A stretch of DNA of 15,841 nucleotides, from assembly GCA_002695185.1 (NCBI GenBank), contig NZOF01000076.1:1-15841 (forward strand), written 5' to 3'. The stretch is from Erythrobacter sp. Its GTDB lineage: Bacteria > Pseudomonadota > Alphaproteobacteria > Sphingomonadales > Sphingomonadaceae. Under the pieces are notes generated by a model. That model ran no database searches and was not told where the DNA came from. It saw nothing but the letters and a program-made list of their open reading frames with translations. The translations under genes and the position numbers were made by a program. Numbering within the stretch: the first letter of the stretch is position 1; each line of letters begins with the position of its first letter. Of this stretch, positions 6,162 through 14,198 are shown piece by piece.

Positions 6162-7202
6162 ATGTATCGTCGCACTTTCTTGGGCGCGCTGACCGTCGCC
6201 GCCTCGACCCTCGCGCTCTCGTCCGCCGCATTGGCGGAAGAGTACACATTCCGCCTGCACCATTTCCTGGGCCAGCAGGCGCCGGTGCAGACCAAGATGC
6301 TCGAGCCCTGGGCCCGCGCCGTCGAGGAAAACTCGGGCGGGCAGGTCAAGATCGAGATCTTTCCGTCGATGACGCTGGGCGGCCGCCCGCCGGAACTGGT
6401 GCAGCAGGCCCGCGACGGCATCGTCGATCTGGTCTGGACGGCCAATGGCTACACGCCCGGCCTGTTTCCGCGCACCGAGGTCATGGAGCTGCCGACAGTC
6501 TACAAAAACGACCCCAAGGCGGCGAACCTCGCCCTCTATGACCTGTTCAAATCGGATCTCGAGCAGGAATACACCGGTCTCGAGGTCATGTTCCTGCATG
6601 TCCATGCAGGCCAGGCGCTCCAGACCGCCAATCTCGATGTCACCAGCCTCGAGGATCTCAAGGGCGCCAAGCTGCGCATCCCGACGCGCACCGGCGCCTG
6701 GGTGATCGAGGCCCTTGGCGCGACCCCGATTGCGATGCCCGTTCCCGAATTGCCGCCCGCGCTGCAAAAGGGCGTCGTCGACGGGGCGCTGATCCCGTGG
6801 GAGATCATCCCGCCCCTCAAGATCCAGGATCAGACCAAATACCAGATCGAGTTGTTCGAGCGCGAACGCTTCGGCAATACCACGTTCCAGGTCTCCATGA
6901 ACAAGGCCCGCTGGGACGGCCTGCCCGAGGACATCCAGAAGGCGTTCCGCGATGCCTCGGGTCGCGACTGGTGGGGGCAGGTCGGCGACATCTGGCGGGC
7001 GTCGGATGATTTCGGCATCAAGGTCGCGACCGATGCGGGCAATACCCACCGCATTCTGACCGAAGAGCAGACCAAGCCCTTCCTCGATGCCATGCAGGTC
7101 GTCGTCGACCGCTGGGTCGAGGAGGTATCTGCCAAAGGGATCGACGGGGCCGCGCTGGTCGAAAAGACCCGTTCCCTGGTCGCCGAGAACGCGGCGGACT
7201 GA
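6162..7202 (+). CDS. dctP: TRAP transporter solute-binding protein, DctP family
   Basis: The 346-residue periplasmic protein starts with a signal peptide (MYRRTFLGALTVAASTLALS, cleavage after ALA at about residue 25). The mature protein begins EEYTFRLHHFLGQQAPVQ and contains family landmarks: the GQVKIEIFPSMTLGG segment, and DLKGAKLRIPTRTG at about residues 165-178, where TRAP binding proteins have the arginine that binds the ligand carboxylate. It captures a carboxylate in the periplasm and delivers it to the DctQM permease. GGGAGG lies five bases upstream of the ATG. It is the first gene of a six-gene operon that also carries oxidation enzymes, so the ligand is probably their substrate. Length is normal for the family (about 330-350). 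Confidence 0.93.
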   Translation: MYRRTFLGALTVAASTLALSSAALAEEYTFRLHHFLGQQAPVQTKMLEPWARAVEENSGGQVKIEIFPSMTLGGRPPELVQQARDGIVDLVWTANGYTPGLFPRTEVMELPTVYKNDPKAANLALYDLFKSDLEQEYTGLEVMFLHVHAGQALQTANLDVTSLEDLKGAKLRIPTRTGAWVIEALGATPIAMPVPELPPALQKGVVDGALIPWEIIPPLKIQDQTKYQIELFERERFGNTTFQVSMNKARWDGLPEDIQKAFRDASGRDWWGQVGDIWRASDDFGIKVATDAGNTHRILTEEQTKPFLDAMQVVVDRWVEEVSAKGIDGAALVEKTRSLVAENAAD

Positions 7203-7204
7203 TC

Positions 7205-7729
7205 TTGGCAGAGGTTCTTCAACAGGAGGGCCGCCCCGAAGGCAACGGGGCGGTCGCAAGGATCGTACGCGCATGGGCGATGCTTAGCGGCGTGCTGCTG
7301 CTGGCGATCGTGGCCCTGAACGTGGTCTCGGTCCTGGGCGCGCTCATCGGCCTGCCGGTGCCGGGCGATTTCGAGCTGACGGAGATGGGCGTCGCGGTCG
7401 CGGCCTTCGCCTTTCTGCCATTTTGCCAGATGATGCGCTCCAACGTGACGGCAGATATCTTCACCCAGCGGGCGGGGCCGCGCACCATCGCCCTGCTGAA
7501 CCTTCTGGGCTCGATCATCGCGCTGGCCTTCTCGGTTCTTCTGCTCTGGCGGATGTACGCCGGCATGCTGGACCAGAAGCAATATGCCTATGAGACCTCG
7601 ATCCTTCAGGTCCCGATCTGGCTTGCCTATGTGCCGATCCTGATGTCGCTTGCGCTGCTGGCGGTCGCCGCGCTCCTCACCCTCGGGCAGGACATCGCAC
7701 AGCTGAAAAACGGAGGCCGCAATGGCTGA
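7205..7729 (+). CDS. dctQ: TRAP transporter small permease, DctQ family
   Basis: The 174-residue membrane protein has four hydrophobic helices (about residues 28-50, 60-78, 95-120 and 138-160). This is the usual DctQ layout, with FELTEMGVAVAAFAFLPFCQ in the second helix. It forms the membrane complex with DctM. The frame opens with TTG at 7205, three bases after the dctP stop. An ATG further in (about 7280) would remove most of the cytoplasmic N terminus and sits right at helix 1, so TTG is preferred. The 3' end overlaps dctM by eight bases. Confidence 0.85.
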   Translation: MAEVLQQEGRPEGNGAVARIVRAWAMLSGVLLLAIVALNVVSVLGALIGLPVPGDFELTEMGVAVAAFAFLPFCQMMRSNVTADIFTQRAGPRTIALLNLLGSIIALAFSVLLLWRMYAGMLDQKQYAYETSILQVPIWLAYVPILMSLALLAVAALLTLGQDIAQLKNGGRNG

Positions 7730-9077
7730 CCCCCTGTCACTGGGCGTTATTGCTCTGGTCGTCCTTGTCGTCCTGATCGCGATCCGCATACCGATCGCCT
7801 ATGCGATGATCCTCGTGGGCGGCGTCGGCATCATGCTGGTCAATGGCGTGGCGCCGGTCTTCAACCAGCTCAAGACCTTGGCCTACGGGCAATTCTCGAC
7901 CTATGACCTCTCGGTCGTGCCCCTGTTCATCCTGATGGGGGCGCTTGCCTCGAAGGCGGGGCTGAGCCAGGCCCTGTTCCGGGGCGCGAATGCCTGGCTG
8001 GGCTGGATGCGCGGCGGTACCGCCATGGCGGCCATCGCGGGCTGCGCGGGCTTCGGCGCGGTCTGCGGCTCGTCGCTGGCCACCGCGTCCACCATGGGCC
8101 GCGTCGCCCTGCCCGAGCTGGAGAAATACCGCTATTCCGGCGCGCTGGCCACCGGCACGCTCGCCGCGGGCGGTGTGCTCGGAATCCTGATCCCGCCGTC
8201 GGTGGTGCTGATCATCTACGCGATCATCGTCGAGGCCAATATCGTCACCATGTTCGCCGCCGCGCTCCTGCCGGGCCTCCTCGCGGTGCTGCTCTTCATC
8301 CTGACCATCGCGCTCTATGTCTGGATCAAGCCGGAGGCCGGTCCGGCGAATGGCGGCGTCGGCTGGGCCGAATTCCGCGCCGCGACCCTCGGCACGATCC
8401 CGGTCCTGGTCATCTTCGGCATCGTTCTGGGCGGCATCTACGGCGGGATCTACAACCCAACCCCCGCGGCCGCCATCGGCGTGGCGCTGGTCTGGCTCTA
8501 CGGGGCGATGACCCGCCAGATCCGCCTGCCCGCGATGATCGACGCGCTGCGCGAGACGGCATCGACGACCGGGATGATCTATCTGATCCTGCTTGGCGCG
8601 GAGCTGATGAAGATCTTCATGTCCCGCATCGGCCTCCCGCAGGCCACCGCCGAATGGATCATGCAGTCGGGCATGGCGCCGATGATGGTCATGGTGGTTC
8701 TGCTGATCGCGCTGATCCTGCTGGGCTGTCTGATGGACAGTCTCTCGATGATCCTGCTGGTTATTCCGTTCTTCTGGCCGGTGCTGGTCGAGCTGAACGG
8801 CGGTCTCTACATGGGCGCCGAGGGGTCCGGTTTCGGGATGAGCACCGAGGATCTCAAGATCTGGTTCGGCATCATCGCGCTGATCGTGGTCGAGCTGGGG
8901 CTGATCACGCCGCCTGTGGGGATGAACGTCTTCGTCATCTCGTCGCTGGCGCCCAACACCCCGATGTCCGAGACCTTCAAGGGCGTCCTGCCATTCTTTG
9001 GCGCGGAGCTGATCCGGGTGGTGCTCCTGCTCCTGGTGCCGGGCCTCACGCTCTGGCTGCCCCATGTCCTTGGCTGA
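7722..9077 (+). CDS. dctM: TRAP transporter large permease, DctM family
   Basis: The 451-residue polytopic protein has about 11-12 hydrophobic helices. Conserved DctM segments are visible in order: VVPLFILMGALASKAGLS, CGSSLATASTMGRVALPEL, GVLGILIPPSVVLIIYAI, LLGCLMDSLSMILLVIPFF, and VELGLITPPVGMNVFVIS near the C terminus. It is the sodium-driven translocation subunit that takes substrate from the binding protein. Its start overlaps the dctQ stop (GGCCGCAATGGCTGA), indicating coupled translation. Length is slightly above the usual 425-440 because of the loop with GGLYMGAEGSGFGMSTEDLK. A 24-base gap with GGGAGAGAGACGG leads to the next gene. Confidence 0.95.
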   Translation: MADPLSLGVIALVVLVVLIAIRIPIAYAMILVGGVGIMLVNGVAPVFNQLKTLAYGQFSTYDLSVVPLFILMGALASKAGLSQALFRGANAWLGWMRGGTAMAAIAGCAGFGAVCGSSLATASTMGRVALPELEKYRYSGALATGTLAAGGVLGILIPPSVVLIIYAIIVEANIVTMFAAALLPGLLAVLLFILTIALYVWIKPEAGPANGGVGWAEFRAATLGTIPVLVIFGIVLGGIYGGIYNPTPAAAIGVALVWLYGAMTRQIRLPAMIDALRETASTTGMIYLILLGAELMKIFMSRIGLPQATAEWIMQSGMAPMMVMVVLLIALILLGCLMDSLSMILLVIPFFWPVLVELNGGLYMGAEGSGFGMSTEDLKIWFGIIALIVVELGLITPPVGMNVFVISSLAPNTPMSETFKGVLPFFGAELIRVVLLLLVPGLTLWLPHVLG

Positions 9078-9101
9078 CGGCGCAATTCGGGAGAGAGACG
9101 G

Positions 9102-9998
9102 ATGAAGATTGCGATACTGGGCGCGGGCGCATTGGGGTCGGTGATCGGCGCCGAGCTGCATGCCGCCGGGCAGGAGGTCGTCCTGCTGGACCGGAATGCC
9201 GACCATCTCGAGGCGATCAACCGCGCGGGCCTCCGGGTCGATTGGGACGACCGGACCGAGTATCTGGCGATCCCCGCAATGCTGCCCGAAGAGGCGCCGC
9301 AGGCCGACCTTGTGATCCTGCTGACCAAGACGATGCACTCGGACGCGGCCCTGCAATCGGTCGCGCCGCTGATCGAGGGCGGGGCCTGCGTGCTGACGCT
9401 GCAGAACGGTCTGGGCAATGTCGAGCGGGTGCGGGCGCGGGTGCCAGAAGGGCAGGTGCTCTTCGGCTGCACCATGACGCCGGGCGACCTGCGCGGCCCG
9501 GGGCATGTGGCCAGCCACGGCATGGCCTTCACGCCCTTCGATGCCCTCGTTTCGACTGGCCCCGCCGCGCGGCTCGCGGCGGAGCTGGATGGCGCGCAGC
9601 TGATCTGGACCGAGAACGCCGCGGCGCAGGTCTGGCAGAAGGCGGCCTTCAACTGCGCGATGAATGCCACGGCGGTTCTGGGCGCGGGCCCGGTCGGTGC
9701 GATTGGCGCGCATGTCGGCCCCGATCTCGCGCTGGCCATCGCCGCCGAAGTGCTGGCCGTGGGCCGCGCCGAGGGCGTCGAGGCGGATCTCGCGGCCGTG
9801 GAGAAACAGATCGGCTTCGCCCTGCGCGAGCACACCGGGCACAAGCCCTCGATGCTGCAGGACATCGAGGCAGGCCGCCCGACCGAGATCGAGGCGCTCA
9901 ACGGCTATGTCGCGACGGCGGCGGCGCGCCACGGGATCGAGGTGCCGATGAACCGGCTCCTGGCCGCGCTCGTGCGAATGCGCGAAGGCCGGTCCTGA
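9102..9998 (+). CDS. Ketopantoate reductase (PanE/ApbA) family dehydrogenase
   Basis: The 298-residue protein has an N-terminal Rossmann fold with GAGALG at residues 7-12 and LLTKTMHSDAAL near residue 75, where the nicotinamide cofactor sits. The C-terminal helical domain carries the family catalytic lysine (Lys180 in WQKAAFNCAMN) and KPSMLQDIEAGRPTEIEALN (248-267). In pantothenate synthesis the family reduces ketopantoate with NADPH. Other members are 2-hydroxyacid dehydrogenases, including NAD-dependent D-mandelate dehydrogenases. Its place between a TRAP transporter, an aldehyde dehydrogenase and a ThDP decarboxylase makes oxidation of an imported 2-hydroxy acid more likely than vitamin synthesis; that is inference. 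GGGAGAGAGACGG precedes the ATG. Confidence 0.88.
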   Translation: MKIAILGAGALGSVIGAELHAAGQEVVLLDRNADHLEAINRAGLRVDWDDRTEYLAIPAMLPEEAPQADLVILLTKTMHSDAALQSVAPLIEGGACVLTLQNGLGNVERVRARVPEGQVLFGCTMTPGDLRGPGHVASHGMAFTPFDALVSTGPAARLAAELDGAQLIWTENAAAQVWQKAAFNCAMNATAVLGAGPVGAIGAHVGPDLALAIAAEVLAVGRAEGVEADLAAVEKQIGFALREHTGHKPSMLQDIEAGRPTEIEALNGYVATAAARHGIEVPMNRLLAALVRMREGRS

Positions 9999-10033
9999 CC
10001 GCTGATTTGGAAACACCCAGGGAGGAAAAGACT

Positions 10034-11479
10034 ATGAGTGTCGCTTTCGTAGTGAACAACAAGGATATCGCGGCGTCCGACAAGGGCACGTTCGACCGGA
10101 TCGATCCCGTCACCGGCACCACGGCCACCACCGCCGCCGCCGCCAAGGCGGTCGACGCGGCAGCGGTCGCCAAGGCGGCCGGCGCGGCCTTTCCGGCATG
10201 GGCCGCCACCGGCCCGGGCCAGCGCCGCGCTCTTCTGAACAAGGCGGCTGACATCATGGACAGGAAATCCGCCGAATTCATCGCCACCATGATCACCGAG
10301 ACCGGCGCGACCGGCCCCTGGGCGGGGTTCAACGTGATGCTCGCGGCAGGGGTGATCCGCGAGGCGGCGGCCATGACGACCCAGATCGGCGGCGAGGTCA
10401 TCCCCGCCAACAAGCCCGGCACGCTGGCCATGGGGGTTGCCACGCCGAAAGGTGTCTGCCTCGGGATCGCGCCGTGGAACGCGCCGGTGATCCTCGGCAC
10501 CCGAGCGCTGGCCATGCCTTTGGCTTGCGGCAACACCGTGATCCTGAAGGGCTCGGAAGCCTGCCCCAAGACGCACCGCATGATCGTGGATTGCTTTGTC
10601 GAGGCGGGCTTTCCCGAAGGCGTCGTGAATTACATCTCGAACGCGCCGTCCGACGCCGCCGAGGTGGTAAAGGCGCTGATCGAGGCCCCCGAGGTCAAGC
10701 ATGTGAACTTCACCGGTTCCTCGGCCGTCGGGCGCATCATCGGTCGGCTCGCGGGCGAGAACCTCAAGCCCTCGCTTCTGGAACTGGGCGGCAAGGCCCC
10801 GCTCGTCGTCCTGTCGGACGCCGATATCGACGGCGCCGTGAACGCGGCGATCTTCGGCGCCTTCATGAACCAGGGTCAGATCTGCATGTCGACCGAGCGG
10901 ATCATCGTGGACGAGGCCATCGCCGATACCTTCACTCAAAAGCTGGCGGAGCGGGCGGGCAAACTGCCCTATGGCGATCCGCGCGGGCAGGTGGTGCTGG
11001 GCGCGCTGGTCAACCCCGAGGCCGGTGACAAGATGGAGGCGCTGATCGCCGATGCCACCGCGAAGGGCGCGAAAGTCATCGCCGGCGGCCAGCGCGATGG
11101 CGCTATCCATTCCGCGACCCTGCTCGACGGCGTGACCCCCGACATGCGCATCTACGCCGAGGAGAGCTTCGGCCCGGTCAAGTCGATCATCCGGGTCAGG
11201 GGCGATGACGAGGCGATCCGGGTGGCCAACGACACCGAATACGGCCTCTCGGCGGCGGTCTTCAGCCAGGATATCCAGCGCGCGCTCTCCGCCGCCCGGC
11301 AGATCAAGAGCGGCATTTGCCACATCAACGGCCCGACCGTCGCGGACGAGCCGCAGATGCCCTTTGGCGGGGTGAACGATTCTGGCTACGGCCGGTTCGG
11401 CGGCAAGGCGGCGATCGCCGAGTTCACCAATCTGCGCTGGATCACCATCGAGGACCCCAACCAGCACTACCCGTTCTGA
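10034..11479 (+). CDS. NAD(P)-dependent aldehyde dehydrogenase (aromatic aldehyde type)
   Basis: The 481-residue enzyme has all key ALDH residues: Asn149 in GIAPWNAP, Lys172 in ILKGSEA, the cofactor loop FTGSSAVG (226-233), the general base Glu250 in LELGGKAP, and the catalytic Cys284 in GQICMSTER. The stretch CHINGPTVADEPQMPFGG with NQGQICMSTERIIV resembles salicylaldehyde, benzaldehyde and vanillin dehydrogenases, so an aromatic aldehyde is the likely substrate. The ATG at 10034 has GGAGGAAAAG directly upstream. The reading frame is open far upstream through other genes, but that is a GC-rich artefact. It would oxidise the aldehyde made by the ThDP enzyme encoded next. Confidence 0.93.
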   Translation: MSVAFVVNNKDIAASDKGTFDRIDPVTGTTATTAAAAKAVDAAAVAKAAGAAFPAWAATGPGQRRALLNKAADIMDRKSAEFIATMITETGATGPWAGFNVMLAAGVIREAAAMTTQIGGEVIPANKPGTLAMGVATPKGVCLGIAPWNAPVILGTRALAMPLACGNTVILKGSEACPKTHRMIVDCFVEAGFPEGVVNYISNAPSDAAEVVKALIEAPEVKHVNFTGSSAVGRIIGRLAGENLKPSLLELGGKAPLVVLSDADIDGAVNAAIFGAFMNQGQICMSTERIIVDEAIADTFTQKLAERAGKLPYGDPRGQVVLGALVNPEAGDKMEALIADATAKGAKVIAGGQRDGAIHSATLLDGVTPDMRIYAEESFGPVKSIIRVRGDDEAIRVANDTEYGLSAAVFSQDIQRALSAARQIKSGICHINGPTVADEPQMPFGGVNDSGYGRFGGKAAIAEFTNLRWITIEDPNQHYPF

Positions 11480-11500
11480 GCCCGATCGATCCTTGACAGG

Positions 11501-11517
11501 CCGCCTGCGACAGGCGG
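11501..11517. repeat. Intercistronic hairpin between the aldehyde dehydrogenase and ThDP genes
   Basis: CCGCCTG and CAGGCGG form a perfect 7-bp stem around a CGA loop, about 20 bases after the aldehyde dehydrogenase stop. There is no following T run, so it is not a standard terminator. It may protect or attenuate the operon mRNA in the 93-base gap before the last gene. Confidence 0.4.
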
Positions 11518-11572
11518 GCGGCCGCAGCACATATCCAGACACCCATACTTACTGACGAAGGACGTCCTCGCC

Positions 11573-13288
11573 ATGAACGACCAGAAAAGGACCATGACCA
11601 CCGGCGCGGCGCTGCTGTCGCGTATGGCGACGCTGGGTGTGGACTATATTTTCGCCAATTCGGGCACGGATTTCCCTCCCATCATCGAAGGCATGTCGGA
11701 GGCCGAGGCCGCCGGCATCGCCTTGCCCAAGGCCGTGACCGTTCCCTTCGAAAGTGCCGCCGTCGCCATGGCGCATGGTTATACACTGGCGACGGGGCGG
11801 CCGCAGGCGGTCATGGTGCATACCAACGTGGGTCTCGCCAATGCGGCGATGGGCGCGATCAATGCGGCCTGCGACAACATCCCCATGCTGCTGATGTCGG
11901 GCCGGACGCCGACAGTGGAGCGGGGGCGCTTGGGCGCGCGCACCGTCCCGATCGGTTGGGGCCAGGAAATGCTCGACCAGTCCAGCCTGATCCGCGAGGC
12001 CTGCAAGTGGGATTACGAATTGCGCTTTCCCGAGCAGATCTTCGACGTGACGGATCGCGCGCATGGCATCGCGACCTCGACGCCGAAGGGCCCGGTCTAT
12101 GTCAGCCTCCCGCGCGAGGTCTTGAGCGAGACGATCCCGGCCGGGGGCAGCGCGCGGCGCCCGCAGATGCGCGGCGTCGACATCGGCGCTGTCGCCGCGC
12201 AGATGGCTGAGGTGGCCGAACTTATCGCGCAGGCCGACCATCCCGTGATCTTTGCCCAGCACGGCGCAGGCACGCCAGAGGCCTTCGATGCTTTGTCGCG
12301 GCTGACAGAGCGCTGGGGGATCGCGGTCTGCCAATATTGGGCGGTCGAACTGGCGGTGCCGACGACACATCCGATGGCCACAGATCCCGATCCGCGCGCG
12401 CTCCTCGACCGCGCGGATGTCATCTTGTGCCTCGACGCGCTGGCGCCTTGGGCGCCGGGGCAGGCCGAGCCCCGCGAGGAGGCGCGGGTGATCCAGATCG
12501 GCCCGCGCCCCCTGGCCGAGCGATCCGGTGTCCGCAATTTCCGCTGCGATCTGGGCCTCACCTCCGAGGTCGCGCCCGCAATCCTGGCCTTGGAACACGC
12601 GCTTGAGGCGCATTGGCCGGACCGCGCCCAGGACGCCACAGCCCGCCGCGATGCGCTGGCCCGAACCCACGCAGCCCAACAGGAAAAGCGCTTCAGCAGC
12701 GCAATGGCGCAGCGCGATGCAGCCGCGCTGGCGAAGCCATGGATCAGCCTGACCCTGTCACGGGCCCTGGCCGGGCGCGATGCAGCTGTCTTTTCCGAAC
12801 TGGGTTGCCAGCTGCCATCGATGCAGCTGACGCGCCACCAGAGCTGGTTCGACGGGCCGCACGCCGGCGGCCTCGGCTGGGGCTTCCCGGCGGCAATGGG
12901 GTTCGCGCTCGCGCGCCCGGATCACATCGTCGTCGCCACGATGGGCGACGGGTCCTACATGTTCGCCAATCCGGTCGCCTGCCATCAACTCGCCGAAGCT
13001 CTGGAACTCCCGATGATCGTTCTGGTGCTCAACAATGCGGAATGGGGCGCCGTTCGCCAGTCGGTGCTGGATATCTATCCCGCTGGACATGCCGCCCGGT
13101 CAAACGCCGTGCCGCTCACGAGCTTGTCGCCGAGCCCCGACTTCGTGCAGATCGCAAAGGCCAGCCGTGCCTGGGCCCGCCATGTCAAGGATGCCACCGA
13201 GTTCGAGGCGGCGCTGAGCGAGGCGCTGGATCATGTGCAGGCCCGGCGCGGGCTGGCGCTGATCGAGGTGGCGATCGGGAAAAGCTGA
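11573..13288 (+). CDS. Thiamine-diphosphate enzyme, benzoylformate decarboxylase/acetolactate synthase type
   Basis: The 571-residue enzyme shows the three-domain ThDP decarboxylase plan. The N-terminal domain has the activating glutamate (Glu60 in VPFESAAVAMAHGY) and a histidine (His83 in MVHTNVGLANAAMG). The C-terminal domain has the GDG...NN cofactor motif (GDGS at 458-461, NN at 487-488). His83 and His266 (VPTTHPM) fall where benzoylformate decarboxylase has its two catalytic histidines, judged by remembered sequence rather than a computed alignment. It probably decarboxylates a 2-oxo acid to an aldehyde for the preceding enzyme. Acetolactate synthase-like carboligation or an oxalyl-CoA-type reaction cannot be excluded. 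It is the last gene of the operon, 93 bases after the aldehyde dehydrogenase, and 92 bases before the IS6 element. Confidence 0.82.
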   Translation: MNDQKRTMTTGAALLSRMATLGVDYIFANSGTDFPPIIEGMSEAEAAGIALPKAVTVPFESAAVAMAHGYTLATGRPQAVMVHTNVGLANAAMGAINAACDNIPMLLMSGRTPTVERGRLGARTVPIGWGQEMLDQSSLIREACKWDYELRFPEQIFDVTDRAHGIATSTPKGPVYVSLPREVLSETIPAGGSARRPQMRGVDIGAVAAQMAEVAELIAQADHPVIFAQHGAGTPEAFDALSRLTERWGIAVCQYWAVELAVPTTHPMATDPDPRALLDRADVILCLDALAPWAPGQAEPREEARVIQIGPRPLAERSGVRNFRCDLGLTSEVAPAILALEHALEAHWPDRAQDATARRDALARTHAAQQEKRFSSAMAQRDAAALAKPWISLTLSRALAGRDAAVFSELGCQLPSMQLTRHQSWFDGPHAGGLGWGFPAAMGFALARPDHIVVATMGDGSYMFANPVACHQLAEALELPMIVLVLNNAEWGAVRQSVLDIYPAGHAARSNAVPLTSLSPSPDFVQIAKASRAWARHVKDATEFEAALSEALDHVQARRGLALIEVAIGKS

Positions 13289-13380
13289 TCCGACCACACC
13301 GAAGAGACGGGCTGGCATTTCTCCAGGCCTTGAAAGCGAACTTCACTCCAGTGCGCTCAGCGCGGCGACCGCCCCCAAGA

Positions 13381-13398
13381 GGTTCTGTCGCAAAATTT
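13381..13398. repeat. Left terminal inverted repeat of the IS6 element
   Basis: GGTTCTGTCGCAAAATTT pairs with the reverse complement of 14181-14198 with mismatches only at positions 1 and 15. The first base of the other end is T rather than G. Confidence 0.85.
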
Positions 13399-13433
13399 AT
13401 CTGAAGGCGGAATAACCCAACCCGAGGACAGAA

Positions 13434-14117
13434 TCATGCTGCGAGTTCGGCGAAGATCTGAAAGGCGGTTGCCCCGTTGGTTGGGATCTGGCCCTTGCGG
13501 ATCATGTGCGCTGTCTCGATCTTGGCGATGGTGGCGGTGGCCGGATGGAACGCCTTGAAGCCCATCATCGGCCCGGTGATCCGCTTGATGAAGCGATGAT
13601 CCTGCTCAAGAATGTTATTCAAGTACTTAACCTGCCGGATCTCGATCATTCGTCCGCCGCCGGTGAATTTCAGGATCACATTTACCGCCTGAAGCCCCGC
13701 GAGGTTTGCGCCGCTCTTGTCGATGACGACCCGCTCGGGCACGCCGTTCGTGCCGATCGCGCGCTTGAAGAACCCCCGCGCCGCTGCCAGATCGCGCCGC
13801 TCGGAGAGCAGGAAATCAAAGGTTTGGCCGTCCCGATCCACGGCGCGATAGAGGTAGGTCCAGCGACCCTTTACCTTGATATAGGTCTCGTCCATTCGCC
13901 ACGAACTGGCCGTCGGCCGTTTTTTCGCCCGGGCCCGGACCGCGATCTTCAGCGCGAATTTCACCACCCAGCGGTTCAGCGTGGCGTGATCGACCGTGAC
14001 CCCGCGCTCGGCCAGGATCTCTTCAAGATCGCGATAGGAGACGGCATAGCGGACATAGAAGAACACTGCATGCAGGATCACCGACTTCGGATAGTGCACA
14101 CCCTTGAAATCGATCAC
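13434..14117 (-). CDS. IS6-family transposase
   Basis: The 227-residue transposase has the DDE triad of the family: Asp76 in WRMDETYIKVKGRW, Asp133 in VVIDKSGANLAG, and Glu171 in YLNNILEQDHRFIKR. The N-terminal zinc/helix-turn-helix part reads IDFKGVHYPKSVILHAVFF, then VDHATLNRWV. I start at GTG 14117 because members of the family begin MIDFKGxHYP. The frame is open upstream into neighbouring DNA, but that part is not conserved. It appears intact and potentially active. Confidence 0.92.
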   Translation of the reverse strand: MIDFKGVHYPKSVILHAVFFYVRYAVSYRDLEEILAERGVTVDHATLNRWVVKFALKIAVRARAKKRPTASSWRMDETYIKVKGRWTYLYRAVDRDGQTFDFLLSERRDLAAARGFFKRAIGTNGVPERVVIDKSGANLAGLQAVNVILKFTGGGRMIEIRQVKYLNNILEQDHRFIKRITGPMMGFKAFHPATATIAKIETAHMIRKGQIPTNGATAFQIFAELAA

Positions 14118-14180
14118 GCCCCAAACCCCTCGCCAACCACCTGACAACGCTGAAATATATACTGCGGCCCGGAAACCGAA

Positions 14181-14198
14181 AAACTTTGCGACAGAACA
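14181..14198. repeat. Right terminal inverted repeat of the IS6 element
   Basis: The minus strand reads TGTTCTGTCGCAAAGTTT, the partner of the left end. It lies about 65 bases upstream of the transposase start. Confidence 0.85.

Larger units (their letters stand above)
13381..14198 (-). mobile_element. Complete IS6-family insertion sequence (818 bp)
   Basis: The element is bounded by GGTTCTGTCGCAAAATTT at 13381-13398 and, on the other strand, TGTTCTGTCGCAAAGTTT at 14198-14181; the ends match at 16 of 18 positions. The length (818 bp) and the termini of the GGnTCTGTnGCAAA type fit the IS6/IS26 family. It carries one transposase gene on the minus strand. The eight flanking bases differ on the two sides (CCCCAAGA on the left, GACCTTCC on the right), so there is no target duplication. 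This is common when IS6 elements have mediated adjacent deletions or cointegrates. Confidence 0.9.

Noticed and set aside
7737..10016. A 759-codon open frame on the minus strand opposite dctM and the KPR gene
   Set aside because: It is rich in Arg, His, Asp and Gln, has no recognisable domain, and mirrors strongly supported plus-strand genes; long antisense frames are expected in DNA this GC-rich.
8654..10033. Open frame extending the aldehyde dehydrogenase 460 codons upstream
   Set aside because: It runs through dctM and the KPR gene in another frame with low-complexity Arg/Gly/Asp content; a strong ribosome binding site directly precedes the ATG at 10034.
11501..11517. Hairpin considered as a rho-independent terminator after the aldehyde dehydrogenase
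   Set aside because: There is no T run downstream, and the next gene continues in the same direction with matching function.
9905..11542. A 545-codon minus-strand frame opposite the aldehyde dehydrogenase
   Set aside because: Composition is shadow-like and the plus strand has all catalytic motifs of aldehyde dehydrogenase in the correct frame.
11549..12679. A 376-codon minus-strand frame opposite the ThDP enzyme
   Set aside because: No domain and no ribosome binding site; the plus-strand enzyme explains the sequence.
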